64,000 bases of DNA from Mytilinidion resinicola (lineage: Eukaryota; Ascomycota; Dothideomycetes; Mytilinidiales; Mytilinidiaceae), in contig NW_022985455.1 in assembly GCF_010093595.1 (NCBI RefSeq), forward strand, positions 792,602-856,601. The letters run 5' to 3'. The translations under genes were made by a program, and so were the position numbers. The notes beneath the pieces were generated by a model that was not told the origin of the DNA, searched no databases, and saw only the letters and a list, made by a program, of their open reading frames with translations. Shown piece after piece: positions 34,455 through 45,447 of this stretch; the first letter of the stretch is position 1, and each line of letters starts with the position of its first letter.

Positions 34455-35797
34455 CTATTCCTTCACCCCTCCATCCCACTTCGAATCCTCAACAGCCCAT
34501 TTAACCGCATCCCGCACGTCGCCCACCTCCTTAGTCGGCTTCCACGCCGGCCTCTGGCCTTCAACATGCACACCCGTCCTGACCAAAATGCTCGCCCAAT
34601 CCGTACCCATGGGGCTCTTATACGAGTTTGCGCCCCTGATATCGCTTTCCGGGTTGTCCCCAACCATATACACCTTCCTCAATGCACCCACATCCTCCCC
34701 ACCAACCAAGTCTTTTCGATGCGCTACAAGCCTCTTCTCAGCAAACTCATACGTCGGCCGAAACGGCTTTCCAATCACGGTCTTCTGAAACTCCACGCCC
34801 GCTCTCGGCCCGCCCGTCAGCGCCGCCCACACGCCCTCAAAAGCCTCGCGGAACCCGCCCTGGCCTAGCCGCGGGAGGTGGTACTTGGCGGCCCATACGA
34901 GGTCCGGATTGGAGAAGAAGACGGGCGGTTGGCCATCCTGCTGGTATCCGTGGTTCGGGAGTTTCGGGTCGTTGTTCTTGGGAGAGATGGTGCCGTAGAT
35001 GCCGGAGTGGCTGAGAAGCAGGTCTTTCAGGATTGTGATGTCGAGACCCCAGTCGCGGGGGTCGTTGTAGACGAAGATGGCGTGGATTTGGAGGGACTTT
35101 GAGGGGTCGGTGGGGTGGACAGAGTGGGGCAGCGGGCGCGAGAAGGGGGCGTAGATGGGGAGGAATTGGTTGGAGAAGGGCCAGATTTCGGGGTGGGCGG
35201 TGAGGATGTCGCCGGGGGTGACGACGGCTTTGAAGCCGTATCTGGGCGACAGTTAGATGTGCGGTTGGAAGATGGGAGAGTGCGTGGCATACTTTTCTGC
35301 CACCCGTCTGCAATTGTCCTGGTCCCCGCCCATGACGAGCACGGCCTTATCCTTGTACTCGTCCATATCGGCGAACGGGGTATGGCTCTGCACGAACATG
35401 CTCGTGTCCAAGGGGACCTCGAGCTTCTTGCTGAGCTCTTCTACCCGTTCGGACTCGTGCTTCCCGCCGCCATTTGTGAGGAGGATGAAAGGTATGCGCT
35501 GCGATTGGAGATAGGACAAGGTTTTATGTGCGTGAGGAAGAGCATCGGAGCTGCGAACAAGGACGCCATCAATGCTATATCGAATTAGCTGGAGCAGCGT
35601 AACCAGAGAGGACGGCTTGCCCACTCAAACGCGAAAGCAAAGTCTGGAACCTGTGGGGGTCTGGAAAGGGTCTGGAGGGAACGGCGCGGAGAACGGTAAA
35701 TGCTGCTGCATCGTGGAGGCGGCCGGAGCGACAATGATAGCCGCCTAGGATCTTTTGCAAGCCGAAGCAAGCTGGCAATGGGAAACGGTCCTGACAT
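34455..35797 (-). CDS. HAD-superfamily hydrolase, subfamily IIA, CECR5/HDHD5 type
   Basis: Exons 35797-35625, 35574-35293 and 35241-34455; 413 aa. The start is the ATG at 35797, not the GTG two codons upstream. The first 45 residues are rich in R, S and L without acids, a likely mitochondrial presequence. Splice 1 rebuilds the HAD nucleophile motif FAFDIDGVLVRSS (DxD). FILLTNGGGKHES is motif II with the IIA-type cap following. VGDNPESDIRGANSYKSPMG is the motif III/IV acidic Mg site. The family comprises phosphatases of uncertain substrate found in mitochondria of fungi and animals. It is divergent from the Zn2Cys6 gene with 219 bp between starts. No disruption is seen. Confidence 0.88.
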
Positions 35798-36016
35798 TGA
35801 CACTGTGGGAGAGCTCTGAGGCGAGGGGGACTTTGGCGGACGAGAGTCGGTCGGAGAGTGGGGCTGCCTGGTTCTATCATAAATTCAATCCACGCCAGCT
35901 ATAGCCTCTTTGTATTCTAACATCCCAAACTTCTACGTGCCTTGTCTCCCATCTGAAGACGATATCACCAAGCCATATTGTATCTCTCCTACTTCCCCTA
36001 GGATAGATATACAGGT
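35798..36016. promoter_or_regulatory. Shared divergent promoter, HAD phosphatase / Zn2Cys6 regulator
   Basis: Only 219 bp separate the two start codons, so the promoters overlap. No binding site is claimed. Confidence 0.55.
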
Positions 36017-38648
36017 ATGACGGATACAAGTCCAGAGAGCTCCAACACGGACACACTACCCTCGACGAATGCCTCCATTACTGCTTCTTTGGAGGAACTT
36101 ACTACTCGCCCTGTAATCAAAAGAGCTAGACCACAGTTGAGCTGCATACCATGTCGCCAAGGCAAGCTCAAATGCAACCGTCTTCACCCCATCTGTGATC
36201 AGTGCCAAAAGCGGTCTAGGGAAGCGTCGTGCTCCTACCTGCCGCCACCCACTCGGCAAAAACAGACCCAGAACATGAAAGGGCGGATCAAGAACCTAGA
36301 GAGTCTAGTGGTCACTTTGATGAACAGCAAGGATACGCAGGACGCTGTTCCGGGGACTGCAACAGAGCACATCGCTCGTGCACCAGCTACGGGCGATGGC
36401 CTATCTCAGCCCTCTCCATCCGGAGACACCAACAGCTCCCCTCACCAAGATATCGATCCAGGTGACCCAAATCCAGCCTCGTTTGGACAACTTAGGATTA
36501 CCCATGCCGACGCGGTCGGAGGAGCTTGCTATGTTGGAGCAGCCCATTGGACGGCCATTCTCAACGAAATCGCCGAAGTCAAGAACTACTTGGACGAAAC
36601 TGACGAGCTAGAACAAACCGTAGAGGAGGATTGGGATACTGTTTATCAGAGATCGACCATAACCCTCGGAGCGCCGAAGCCCGTGTCGAAGGCTTCCCTT
36701 ATAGCTCAGCTACCCCCGAAGGAGGAGGTTGATAGATTGCTTCCCTTTTGGTTCAATTCTTCAGATCCTCTTCTGTACATGATTCACGCGCCAAACTTCC
36801 GATCGGAATATGCGCAGTTCTGGAAAGATCCTTTCAACACTCCCACGATGTGGATAGCTTTGCTGTACGGGTCTTTGGCTCTCGCTATCATTCTAGGACC
36901 ACGGAACTCCGAGTTTGAGGCCTATTACTCGGCGCAATACGATAAAGGGGCCAGCACGGCTTTTCAACCCATTGCAGTGCCCTTTGACGGTCTTCCAACT
37001 CGCGAGCTTGTTGATAAATATCAGAACCTAGCAGCTTCGGCCATAGCATTGGCGGACATTGCGAGGCCGCAGCCATACATTGTAGAGGCAGCAATGATCC
37101 ACATAGAATGTGAGTTCCTTAGAAGAACGGACCATCATGTGAGAGTATGGTTCTCGATTGGCCTCATCATTCGTATCGCCCTACGAATGGGTTATCATCG
37201 AGACGTAAGTGATCCTGCTTCCATGACTTTCCAGGGTCGCCTAGCCCTATTAGAAGGAGAGGCGTTATTTAGATAATTCCTCTAACTAGACTTTAGGCTA
37301 GCCATTTCAAGAATATGCCACCATTCCAAGTGGAGATGCGTAGACGTATCTGGCATATTCTTTACCAAATGGACATACTTGTTTCCTTTGCTCTCGGGCT
37401 TCCGTCAATGTTACGCCGCATTGAGGCTGATACAAGAGCGCCCCATAATCTGTACGACACTGACTTCACAGCGGACTGTGATGAGCTTCCAGAGGAAAGA
37501 CCGCCATCAGAGCTTACCCCGGGCTCTTACTTCATCACGAAAAGTAGACTCTGCGCCGTGTTCGCGGAAGCTGCGGAGCTTTGGCAGTCCATTATTCCCC
37601 CTAGCCACTCGGATATCATGGCTGTTGATGCTCGCCTTCTAGTAGCTTACGAAGCCATACCCGAAGGCTTACGTGTGCGGTCGATGGGAGAATCAATTGC
37701 AGACACATCCGTCTTGATCATGAGCAGATTCAACCTCGAATTACTTTACCTGAAGACTCGTACGGTACTTCACAGAAAGTATATAACGGCCGGAAGATTT
37801 GAACCGCGGCTGGCTAAATCTCGTAAAATTTGTGTCGAGGCTGCAATGGCCACCCTTCGGCACCATTCTGTAATCTTCAATGCGTGTCTGCCTGGTGGTC
37901 AGCTGCACAAGGTTTGGTGGTACATGGCTTCTCTTACAACATACGATTTTCTGCTAGCTGCAATGATCGTTGTTTTAGAACTCAACCACATTCGGACTAC
38001 TGAAGCCTCGCCCATGCACAACGGACCTGCGTCCACAATGACGGCAGAGATGGTTGGCCTGCTCGAGAAGACTTACGGAATCTGGGCATGGCACCCAAAC
38101 CGCATTGCAGAGTCTGGGAGAGCGTGCGGTATACTCCGAGAAATGTTGACGAAAATTGGTGGTCACGACATTTTGACGAACCATAATGTCCACAACGAAA
38201 GCAGCCAAAGTATGTTACTCATACTATGCAGCTCCTGTTCTCTTTTTGTACTTACAGCAAGAATTAGGTCATGTTCCTCAACAACCGCATAACCTCCTGC
38301 GGGAGAGTATTAGTGTGCCGGACGCTGACGGGAATACTGGAACCTTCAAAAGGAAGCCTTTTTTCACGGCCTCGTTTTTTCCGGATCTCGATCTATCCAA
38401 TCTTGAAATGCCTGACGTCCCCGGAGATATTGATTGGGTCAGTCATATGAACAAGTAAATAAGAATGCTCACTAATATTCGAATAGAACATATGGGACAA
38501 CGCACTCAAAGATGTTCATCCAGAACCTGTCCCCAATGCAACTTGGCCGTTCGATTTCGGCTTTGATCCACTTCAGAATGAGGTTCCACTTCAAAACGGG
38601 GAGACAACCATGGAATTTGGCGACCAAGACTTTGACCTATCGATTTAG
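36017..38648 (+). CDS. Zn2Cys6 transcription factor with fungal-specific TF domain
   Basis: Exons 36017-37204, 37297-38209, 38268-38437 and 38487-38648; 810 aa. The binuclear zinc cluster C-X2-C-X6-C-X6-C-X2-C-X8-C spans about residues 43-72 (LSCIPCRQGKLKCNRLHPIC and on). A basic linker and a short coiled segment (MKGRIKNLESLVVTLMNS) follow, as in dimeric Gal4-type factors. The middle holds the fungal_trans domain, with the characteristic EMRRRIWHILYQMDILVSFA and GLPSMLRRIEADTRAPHNLY. The acidic, aromatic C-terminus (WPFDFGFDPL, EFGDQDFDLSI) may activate transcription. Regulon unknown; the adjacent HAD and dehydrogenase genes are only candidates. Its stop is 78 bp from that of the convergent dehydrogenase gene. 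Confidence 0.9.
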
Positions 38649-38726
38649 GTTTGATATAACTACATAGAGGGGTGATGCGCCGACTACCAGAACTCCAGAG
38701 TGCACTGTACACTAATTTTGTAAGAC

Positions 38727-39961
38727 TCACAAGTATTTTCGAGTTTCTTGTTGGCACCATGCAAAAAATCGATCGGCTACCTCAGTCCCTCCCTCAGTTT
38801 TCGATTTCAGGCTTGTTCGTGCATGTCCAGGAATAACGCCTTTGCGACCCCAGGGAATGAAAAACTCCCCATTATCAGCCCCCGTGAGTTTAGGCGAGAA
38901 GCCTGCGTATAGCTCGGTGTATGCGCCGTACTTGGCAGATTTGAAGACCACGCCCTACGAAACGGTCAGATTTATTAAGCAAACAAGAGGTTGTTTGCCC
39001 GAGACTTACTATGGCCATACTCGCAACCGCGGGCATGTTGCGTTGCAGTTCGGTTTTCATCAAGCCGGGATGGAGACTCTGTACGAATTAGCCCCAGCTT
39101 CGCACATATGGGCTGGCACTCTTACTACACTGAGTATGCCATCATCGCCCAAGGCCTTCGCAAATCCGGCACCCAGAAAGACGTCTCCAAACTTGGTCTG
39201 CATGTATCGATCCATGCCCTTGTATTCGTCAGAGGGCACCCCATCTTCCGTCAATGTTACGCCTCCTCTCGGTTTCCCAAAGCTCGTGAGTAGGGAGCCG
39301 ACGAACACAACCCGAACCGCCTTGAAAGGCTTCTTTGCGGCACCCTCTGCAATAGCGGTTCGTCGAAGAATCGGCTCGAGGAGTTTAGTCAGTAGAAACG
39401 GCGCAAGACAGTTTGTCCCCATCATAAGATCATAGCCCTTGACAAACATCAGCGCCGTCAAATACCGAAACACTCATGACATTTCTTCGACTTACTTGCG
39501 TCGTCTTACTGCCTTCCGGCGGCATCATCACTCCGGCATTGTGCACGAGTACATGTAGCTTTTCCTCCCGCTTTAGGAAGTTGTCGACAGCCCGTTTCAC
39601 CGACTCTAAGTCCGCGAGGTCGACCACGAACGCCTCGAGCCGGCCTTTCGATGAAGGGTGCGCGGCTTGGATGGCCTGGAACCCTGTTTGCACCCGCGAG
39701 GAGGATCGGGCACCGATGTAGACGGTTGCGTTGCGGCTGTAGAGTATCTTTGCGAGCTCGAGGCCTACACCGGAAGCGGAGCCAGTTACTAGTGCGACCT
39801 AGGGAAGACGTATCCGTTATTATTGGAATAGGAGGAACAATCGGAAAGAGACAGAGGAAGGGGGGGAAAGGGATGGTCTTAGGTACCTTGCCAGTCTGGT
39901 CTGGAAGCTCTTTCTCCGTGAACGACGGACTCGGAGGGAAGCATTGGCTGAGTATACTCAT
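38727..39961 (-). CDS. Short-chain dehydrogenase/reductase (classical SDR fold)
   Basis: Five exons: 39961-39887, 39798-39496, 39437-39126, 39078-39010, 38954-38727; 328 aa. The cofactor motif is VTGSASGVGLELAK (TGxxxGxG), followed by the VDLADLESV acidic step and HNAGVMMPPEG (the NAG strand). A serine lies in VVFVGSLLTSFG and the catalytic YxxxK is YMQTK. LHPGLMKTELQRNMP is the usual post-catalytic PG loop. It resembles fungal SDRs annotated as retinol-dehydrogenase or WW-oxidoreductase-like, with unknown substrate. No N-terminal signal is convincing. The 3' end converges with the Zn2Cys6 gene. Intron 2 lies inside the NAG region and restores TTQGYDLMMGTNCLAPFL. Confidence 0.88.
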
Positions 39962-41522
39962 GATGAATAGACAAGTGAGTATACAGAATACGAGAAACAA
40001 ATTTTAAGTGTCCAAAAAGTAGTATTTCTGAGAGGATTTCAAGTTGGAAAAGCAGAGGTGATCGAATTAAGTGATTTTTTTTACATTTGGGATCGCGACT
40101 ACCTATATCCTGTTTTCCTACCTCCAGCGGCGCATCGAATTTCAGTATCTGAGTAAAGACACATTTTCGCTGCGCAGAAGGGGGGACTCGCAGTGTTGTC
40201 CCGCGTCCCGACTATGTTGGAAGGGCTTTGAAGTCACTGAGCCGAACGTGGTCTGTGCGGGCCGGACGAGAGGCGTGCAGCGTAACTCCGGGTAGTCTTG
40301 AATAGAATGGGGAGGGAGCCCGGAGACGGTGGGATTTTGGATTTTCAGAAGACGGCGGTCGCCACTGCTTGAATGTGGCTACTTACCAGATATTTGGGCC
40401 AGCAAATGTAACCTTCACAGCGGTTTTGTCTGACGTTGGTATGGACAATCTGACTCGACACGGACACCAAAGAGGATCAAGAAGACGTACAGCAGCATGA
40501 GTCCATACAAAAAGGCCTGGTCGGGAGCAATATGTTAAAACGCCCATTGTCGTTGCAATCCGAGCAAGATTGGAGATTCCATCACTGACAAGCTAGCTAC
40601 CCATCCCTGTTGAACGAAAGCAAAGGCTGGAATATGCAGCACTCCAAGCGCAAGAAATACTAGTACACATTACCATCTGGATCCATTGCCGTCATCGAGC
40701 AGTAATTTTCAATCAAACCTCACAGTATGGATATCCATGGCTATTCTCGTCGCTCAGACCGACTCCGAAATCTGAGGGGTTTTCTCCATTCGCCTCCGAA
40801 TCACGCGACGAGCGAATGCTGTTCCACAGTACCACTATTGGGAGCCCATTTAACACCTTGTACATCCCGTATCTGTAGACCTCTTGGTTGCGTGAACTCC
40901 ATATTGGGCTCCAGAAAAGTGGACAGCGAAGAGAGCTCCGGTGTTTTATCAGCCCTTGCTCGCTTTTGTACTTCTCCGCCCTGGTTCGTGCAATGGCACA
41001 ACGATGCTTATAAGCAAGGAGTCGCGCATGATCCAAATAATGGGACAAGCTGGTTCGTGAGATCCGCTAGTCAGGGCAGAGTGCGTCTGCCTTACTTCGA
41101 GATATATTCTAGTGACGTTATGGTATATTGAGAGAGCATTAAAGCCGTAAGTGAATAGCTTCAAAACCACGACTATTGGCAGATTGTATAGGAGAATAAG
41201 AGTGGTATGTTTGGGATAGAATTGCAGCAGGTTTAAGTACTGTAGAGATATTGTAACGCCTGAAGTGTCGGTAACCGGCATGATGAAGTGAGCGAGAGAA
41301 TCTTTAGGGCTTGAATTAGCGTAATTAAGTTTGAAACAGACTTTATGCCTGGGCAAGACACGCTGGAGACCTTTACTATTGCATGTCAGTTAGACAGGGA
41401 AATTCCAGTTGCTCTAATTCGTACAGCTCCGGGACCCAGCCTATCTACAAATTTCATAGGGCCCCCATGTGAAATCGACAATGCCTCGAATCTCAAATTG
41501 TCTACTCCTTTGTTGTAAAACT
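39962..41522. other. Intergenic region, no gene supported
   Basis: About 1.6 kb between a start codon (39961) and a stop codon (41523), both on the minus strand. Short frames near 40727-41131 (plus) and 40949-41356 (minus) overlap each other and show no domain. AT content rises towards 41.4 kb. Confidence 0.45.
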
Positions 41523-42217
41523 CTAGTAATCATCCTTGCCCCACTTGTTGAATCGGTCGTGTAGTTCCTGGAGTTACTTGTCAGAAGTATTCTTGTGAAG
41601 CAAGCTGCTGTGGCATGTCCTCGGGTATAAGTACCTTGGGAAGGTTCACGTTAGGGATGATGACGCTGTTTAGCGGCGATGGGGCGTCCTTCTTGGGGGC
41701 GTTCCTGTCGCCTCCGGGGTGGTACTGGTACGCTGTAGCCCCGCCAGACTCCTTCCAAGGCTCGCTGTGCTCTACCTTGGCGACATTGGCCTCCGAGGTT
41801 GCAGAGGTGGGCGAGCGGGCTGAAGTCGAGTGTCAGCAATTGTCTGGGTCATCGACAACTATAGAAGGCGCATTTGTGTCGAAGGCACTACCAGCGGGCG
41901 CATCCGCATAGTGTAGGGTTCAAGGTCGAAACATGGTCATGCTCACAGAAATGCCATCCGATGAGTCCAGCGGCTCCGGACATGATGCCGAGTAGAATCT
42001 GTCAACGGGGCTCCAATTAGCTCCAATTGCAATATAAAGCCACAGACTCTGCGCCGTGTGGATGATGGAGGCGTACGAGAAGCTCTGGGTCCCGCTTAGC
42101 ACCCGCCTTGAGGGCGTCCTTGCCCTTTTGCCTTTCGCCGGCATTGATAGCCGCCTCGGAGGACTGGAGAAGGCGGCCTGAGGCCCTAAAGGCAGATCGG
42201 CCGATGAAGGAGGACAT
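41523..42217 (-). CDS. Small conserved mitochondrial single-pass membrane protein
   Basis: Four exons: 42217-42077, 41998-41947, 41819-41635, 41567-41523; 140 aa. The N-terminus MSSFIGRSAFRASGRLLQSS is an amphipathic basic presequence. Then AKRDPELLILLGIMSGAAGL, ending in GWHF, is one membrane helix. After it come GGATAYQYHPGGDRNAPKKD and an ending typical of a conserved fungal family, LPKELHDRFNKWGKDDY. I recall similar proteins throughout filamentous fungi, but cannot assign a function; a respiratory-complex accessory subunit or assembly protein is possible. All four joins keep frame. It diverges from the Erf2 gene. Confidence 0.75.
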
Positions 42218-42795
42218 GGTGGTTTCGCGTGGGCAATGGCGGCAGCGTCGATTCGGAGGGGTGGAGTGGAGAGTTGCTGGAGCTGTCGTGGTGGAGAGCT
42301 TTGATGGCCCGGTTGAGTGGTGTGAGGTCCAGTCGAGAGGGCTGCCAAGGCCGTGCACGTGATCTTGCCCAAAACCTCCGGGCAAATGAAGATCGCTGAC
42401 GCAGACGGCCCGGTTCAGGCTCAGCGTTCAGGAGAGCGGGCCCTTGCAGCGCAGCATCATCGCAGCGCACCCCTTTCTGTCGCGCGCCAGGTCCTGGCAA
42501 CTGACAAGTGCCGCCTTATACATACCCGCTTCCACGTCTTTCTGATTGCTCCAACACACCCTGCCGCTCCCTCTACTGTGTTTCGTTGCAGCTTGCTTTT
42601 CCCGCCATCTGCGCCTGGCCTCATTTTCAAATCAAGCCTCACTTTCGAACTCGAGGCCATGAATCTGGCTGGAAACACGACTGAAACCGTCGAGTCTTCG
42701 ATTGCGCTGCCATCGCACTGACATCCCCGGCTGCGACATCACCAGCCAGCCCTTCTTTCCCGACATCTACGCTCCTCCAGGACACCAACCCGCGA
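42218..42795. promoter_or_regulatory. Divergent promoter region, mitochondrial protein / Erf2
   Basis: 578 bp between two divergent start codons. The plus-strand side is CT-rich before the Erf2 ATG. No coding evidence. Confidence 0.5.
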
Positions 42796-44816
42796 ATGAC
42801 GGACAACATCGCAGAGGACGACGAGGGCCCCAGCACTCGCAGCCCGCGACCAAACCCTGAAAACCGCAACTCCACCGGCCGAGTGCAGACGACCACGGGC
42901 CCCGTAGGAGAGCCTGGGCTCCCACCGTCCCGACCCTCATCAATCGCGACCGCCCAGTCCGGAAATCAGAGAAGATGGTCGCAAGCACCACCTTCGCGCC
43001 GTGGAGCAGGCACACAGGGACCGGGACAAGGAAGCATGGGGAGTGTTGGCGGTGTTAGTCGTCCTACCACGGCGGCGAGCAGGACTCATGTCCCCTCTAT
43101 TCAGTCCCACGCGTTCTTCCGCCCGATGAGCTCTCAGCGGCTGCAAGCGCAACGTGGACAGAGGCCAGCCTCTATCCTGGGCCCTACGTCTGCGTACACC
43201 GAGGGAACTAGCGACGCTGGTAGCAGTCCGTATCGACAGAGCGCAGGTTCAAATCCGACTATCAAAGGAGCAGCACCACTAGGACTACACCACGATCTTG
43301 ACGGGCCACCGCCACCTTCCCGGGGCACTGACTTCACCGATATTCCAGACAGAACTACTGCAAACACCACACCAACCGGCGCGGAAACTGTGAGAAGTCG
43401 CGGAGAAAGCATCACACCATTACAACGACCGACCCGACCGACGCACCTAGACCTGTCAAACGCTCACAAGAATGGCTCCGGCAAGCTACCAACTCCGACG
43501 AAGTCACCGCGGTCATTCCGCTCAAGCTTCATGCTACCAAGTCGCGGCGGCGGGTCTACCCAGATACGTCAAGGGCACGAGAAGCTGGCGTCTGTGGAGT
43601 CATCACCCAGATTGGAGCGAAAGGAGACCACTAAAGATGTAGTCAGGAAGGAATTGGGAAAAAACTACCAGTACTTTTCCGGGAACACAGTCTTCTGTTG
43701 GGGGGGTAGGTTCCAGAACACACGGGATCGGCCCGTGAACATTGCGACCGGACTCATGGTTGTGATTCCAGCAGCATTATTTTTCGCCTTTTCGTGAGTT
43801 GTGACAACGTCGCTTTGCCGACTACAGCTGACAGTTGGAATTGCAGGGCGCCGTGGCTTTGGCATCACGTTTCACCAGCGATACCCATTGTTTTTGCTTA
43901 CATTTTCTTGATATGCATGTCGTCATTTCTTCATGCATCACTCACTGATCCCGGAGTGAGTTCTACAGCCATCACCTCTAGTATGACGCTAATCCTCCAG
44001 ATTCTCCCGAGGCATTTGCATCCATTTCCACCACCTAATCCTAATGACGATCCTTTGAATCTTGGCCCGTCCACCACTGAGTGGATAATGGTCGTGTCCG
44101 CAACATCACCCAATGCTGCGATGGAGGTACCAACGAAGTACTGCAAGAGCTGCAACATTTGGCGCCCGCCGCGCGCTCATCATTGCCGTGTGTGTGACAA
44201 CTGTGTCGAGACGCAGGACCATCACTGTGTTTGGCTCAACAACTGTGTTGGACGTCGCAACTACCGCTATTTCTTCGTCTTCGTCTGTTCTGGCGCTTTG
44301 ATCGGCATCTTCCTCTTCGGGGCTACTTTGGCTCACCTACTTGTCTGGAAATCCCAAGAAGGCAAGACTTTCGGGGAAGCTATAGACAAGTGGCGCGTTC
44401 CTTTTGCGATGTTTATATATGCCATTATCGTCACGCCGTATCCGCTGAGCTTGTGGGGTTACCACCTGTTTCTGATGGCACGAGGAGAGACTACCCGGGA
44501 GTATCTTAATTCTCACAAGTTCTTGAAGAAGGACCGACACAGGCCATTCACGCAAGGGAACTTCTGGAAGAACTGGCTTGTTGTGCTGCTCCGGCCTCGA
44601 CCTCCGACCTACTTGCACTTCAAGAAAGAGTACGAAGAGGGCGACCAGAGGTTCGGGCCACGGAGAAGTAAGAGGACAGCTCCGTTGGCTCAAGAGCAGC
44701 AGGGAGGGGGCGTGGAGATGCAGGACGTGAGCAGCACAGTGCCCAGTTTCCAAGGTCCCGGTGCGATGTCTCCCATGAACAGAACGCCACGGAGTACTGT
44801 CCTGGCCGAGGGCTGA
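42796..44816 (+). CDS. erf2: Erf2-type DHHC protein S-palmitoyltransferase
   Basis: Exons 42796-43793, 43847-43955 and 44001-44816; 640 aa. Roughly 280 disordered S/P/R-rich residues precede the membrane part. Helices: VNIATGLMVVIPAALFFAF, IPIVFAYIFLICMSSFLHAS, FVCSGALIGIFLFGATLAHL, FAMFIYAIIVTPYPLSLWGY. The catalytic cysteine-rich domain includes CKSCNIWRPPRAHHC and TQDHHCVWLNNCVG with the DHHC cysteine; a TTRE motif (TTxE) follows helix 4. Known role: with Erf4 it palmitoylates Ras and related proteins, at the ER/Golgi. The second intron (43956-44000) is 45 nt, stop-free and in frame, so retention would insert 15 residues after the conserved DPG motif. Confidence 0.92.
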
Positions 44817-45447
44817 TGCGGAGTGTCTATCCAACTTTTCTTCACGAAGCTCTGTTATACCCTCCACGCAAGCGTTTTTCCTTTGTCTGTAAAGCTGCCA
44901 GCCCGAGAGCAGGCGGCACCATCTTCGTGTAGTATAAGTGACGGGCTGGCGCTGTAGCGAGCGAGCTGGCGGAGGTGGTTGAGCGGTATATATCAAGACT
45001 AGGTTGCTGCGAGGCGACGCCGCATACTATACAACTAATTAATCACCCTTCACGCGCGCCCCCGAGCTCATGCAAATTGCCCTGAAGTGATTCACTGGCA
45101 GTGGTGGAATGCGAGGCCGGTGGAACGCAATGATGGGGTCTAGGCCCTAATTGGACAGCGGCTCCAATGTTATGGGTATCCTTTTGGAAATCCCTCCCCC
45201 TCGAACTCTACAATCAACACCCCTCCACCTCCGGGGGACCATCTTCAATTGTCGTGTGCACCTTCTCGCCCTTGCGCAGCTTGCCCGCCCATTCTCTGCT
45301 CGAGCTTTTCGCTGTTGCTTCCAAACTTTTGAAGTTCCCCCGCGTTTGCTTGACCTCCGGAGCACCTTCTCTCGCGCCTCAGCCTGAGCCTTACCACCTA
45401 CCACCTCCTTCCTACCCACCACAACCTCGCCCAACCGCCACCTCAAC
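44817..45447. other. Erf2 3' flank and ASH1-like promoter
   Basis: Tandem arrangement of two plus-strand genes. CT-rich stretches occur before 45448. No gene seen. Confidence 0.5.

Noticed and set aside
40713..41356. Overlapping short ORFs on both strands at 40.7-41.4 kb
   Set aside because: Mutually overlapping, biased composition, no motif or splice structure.
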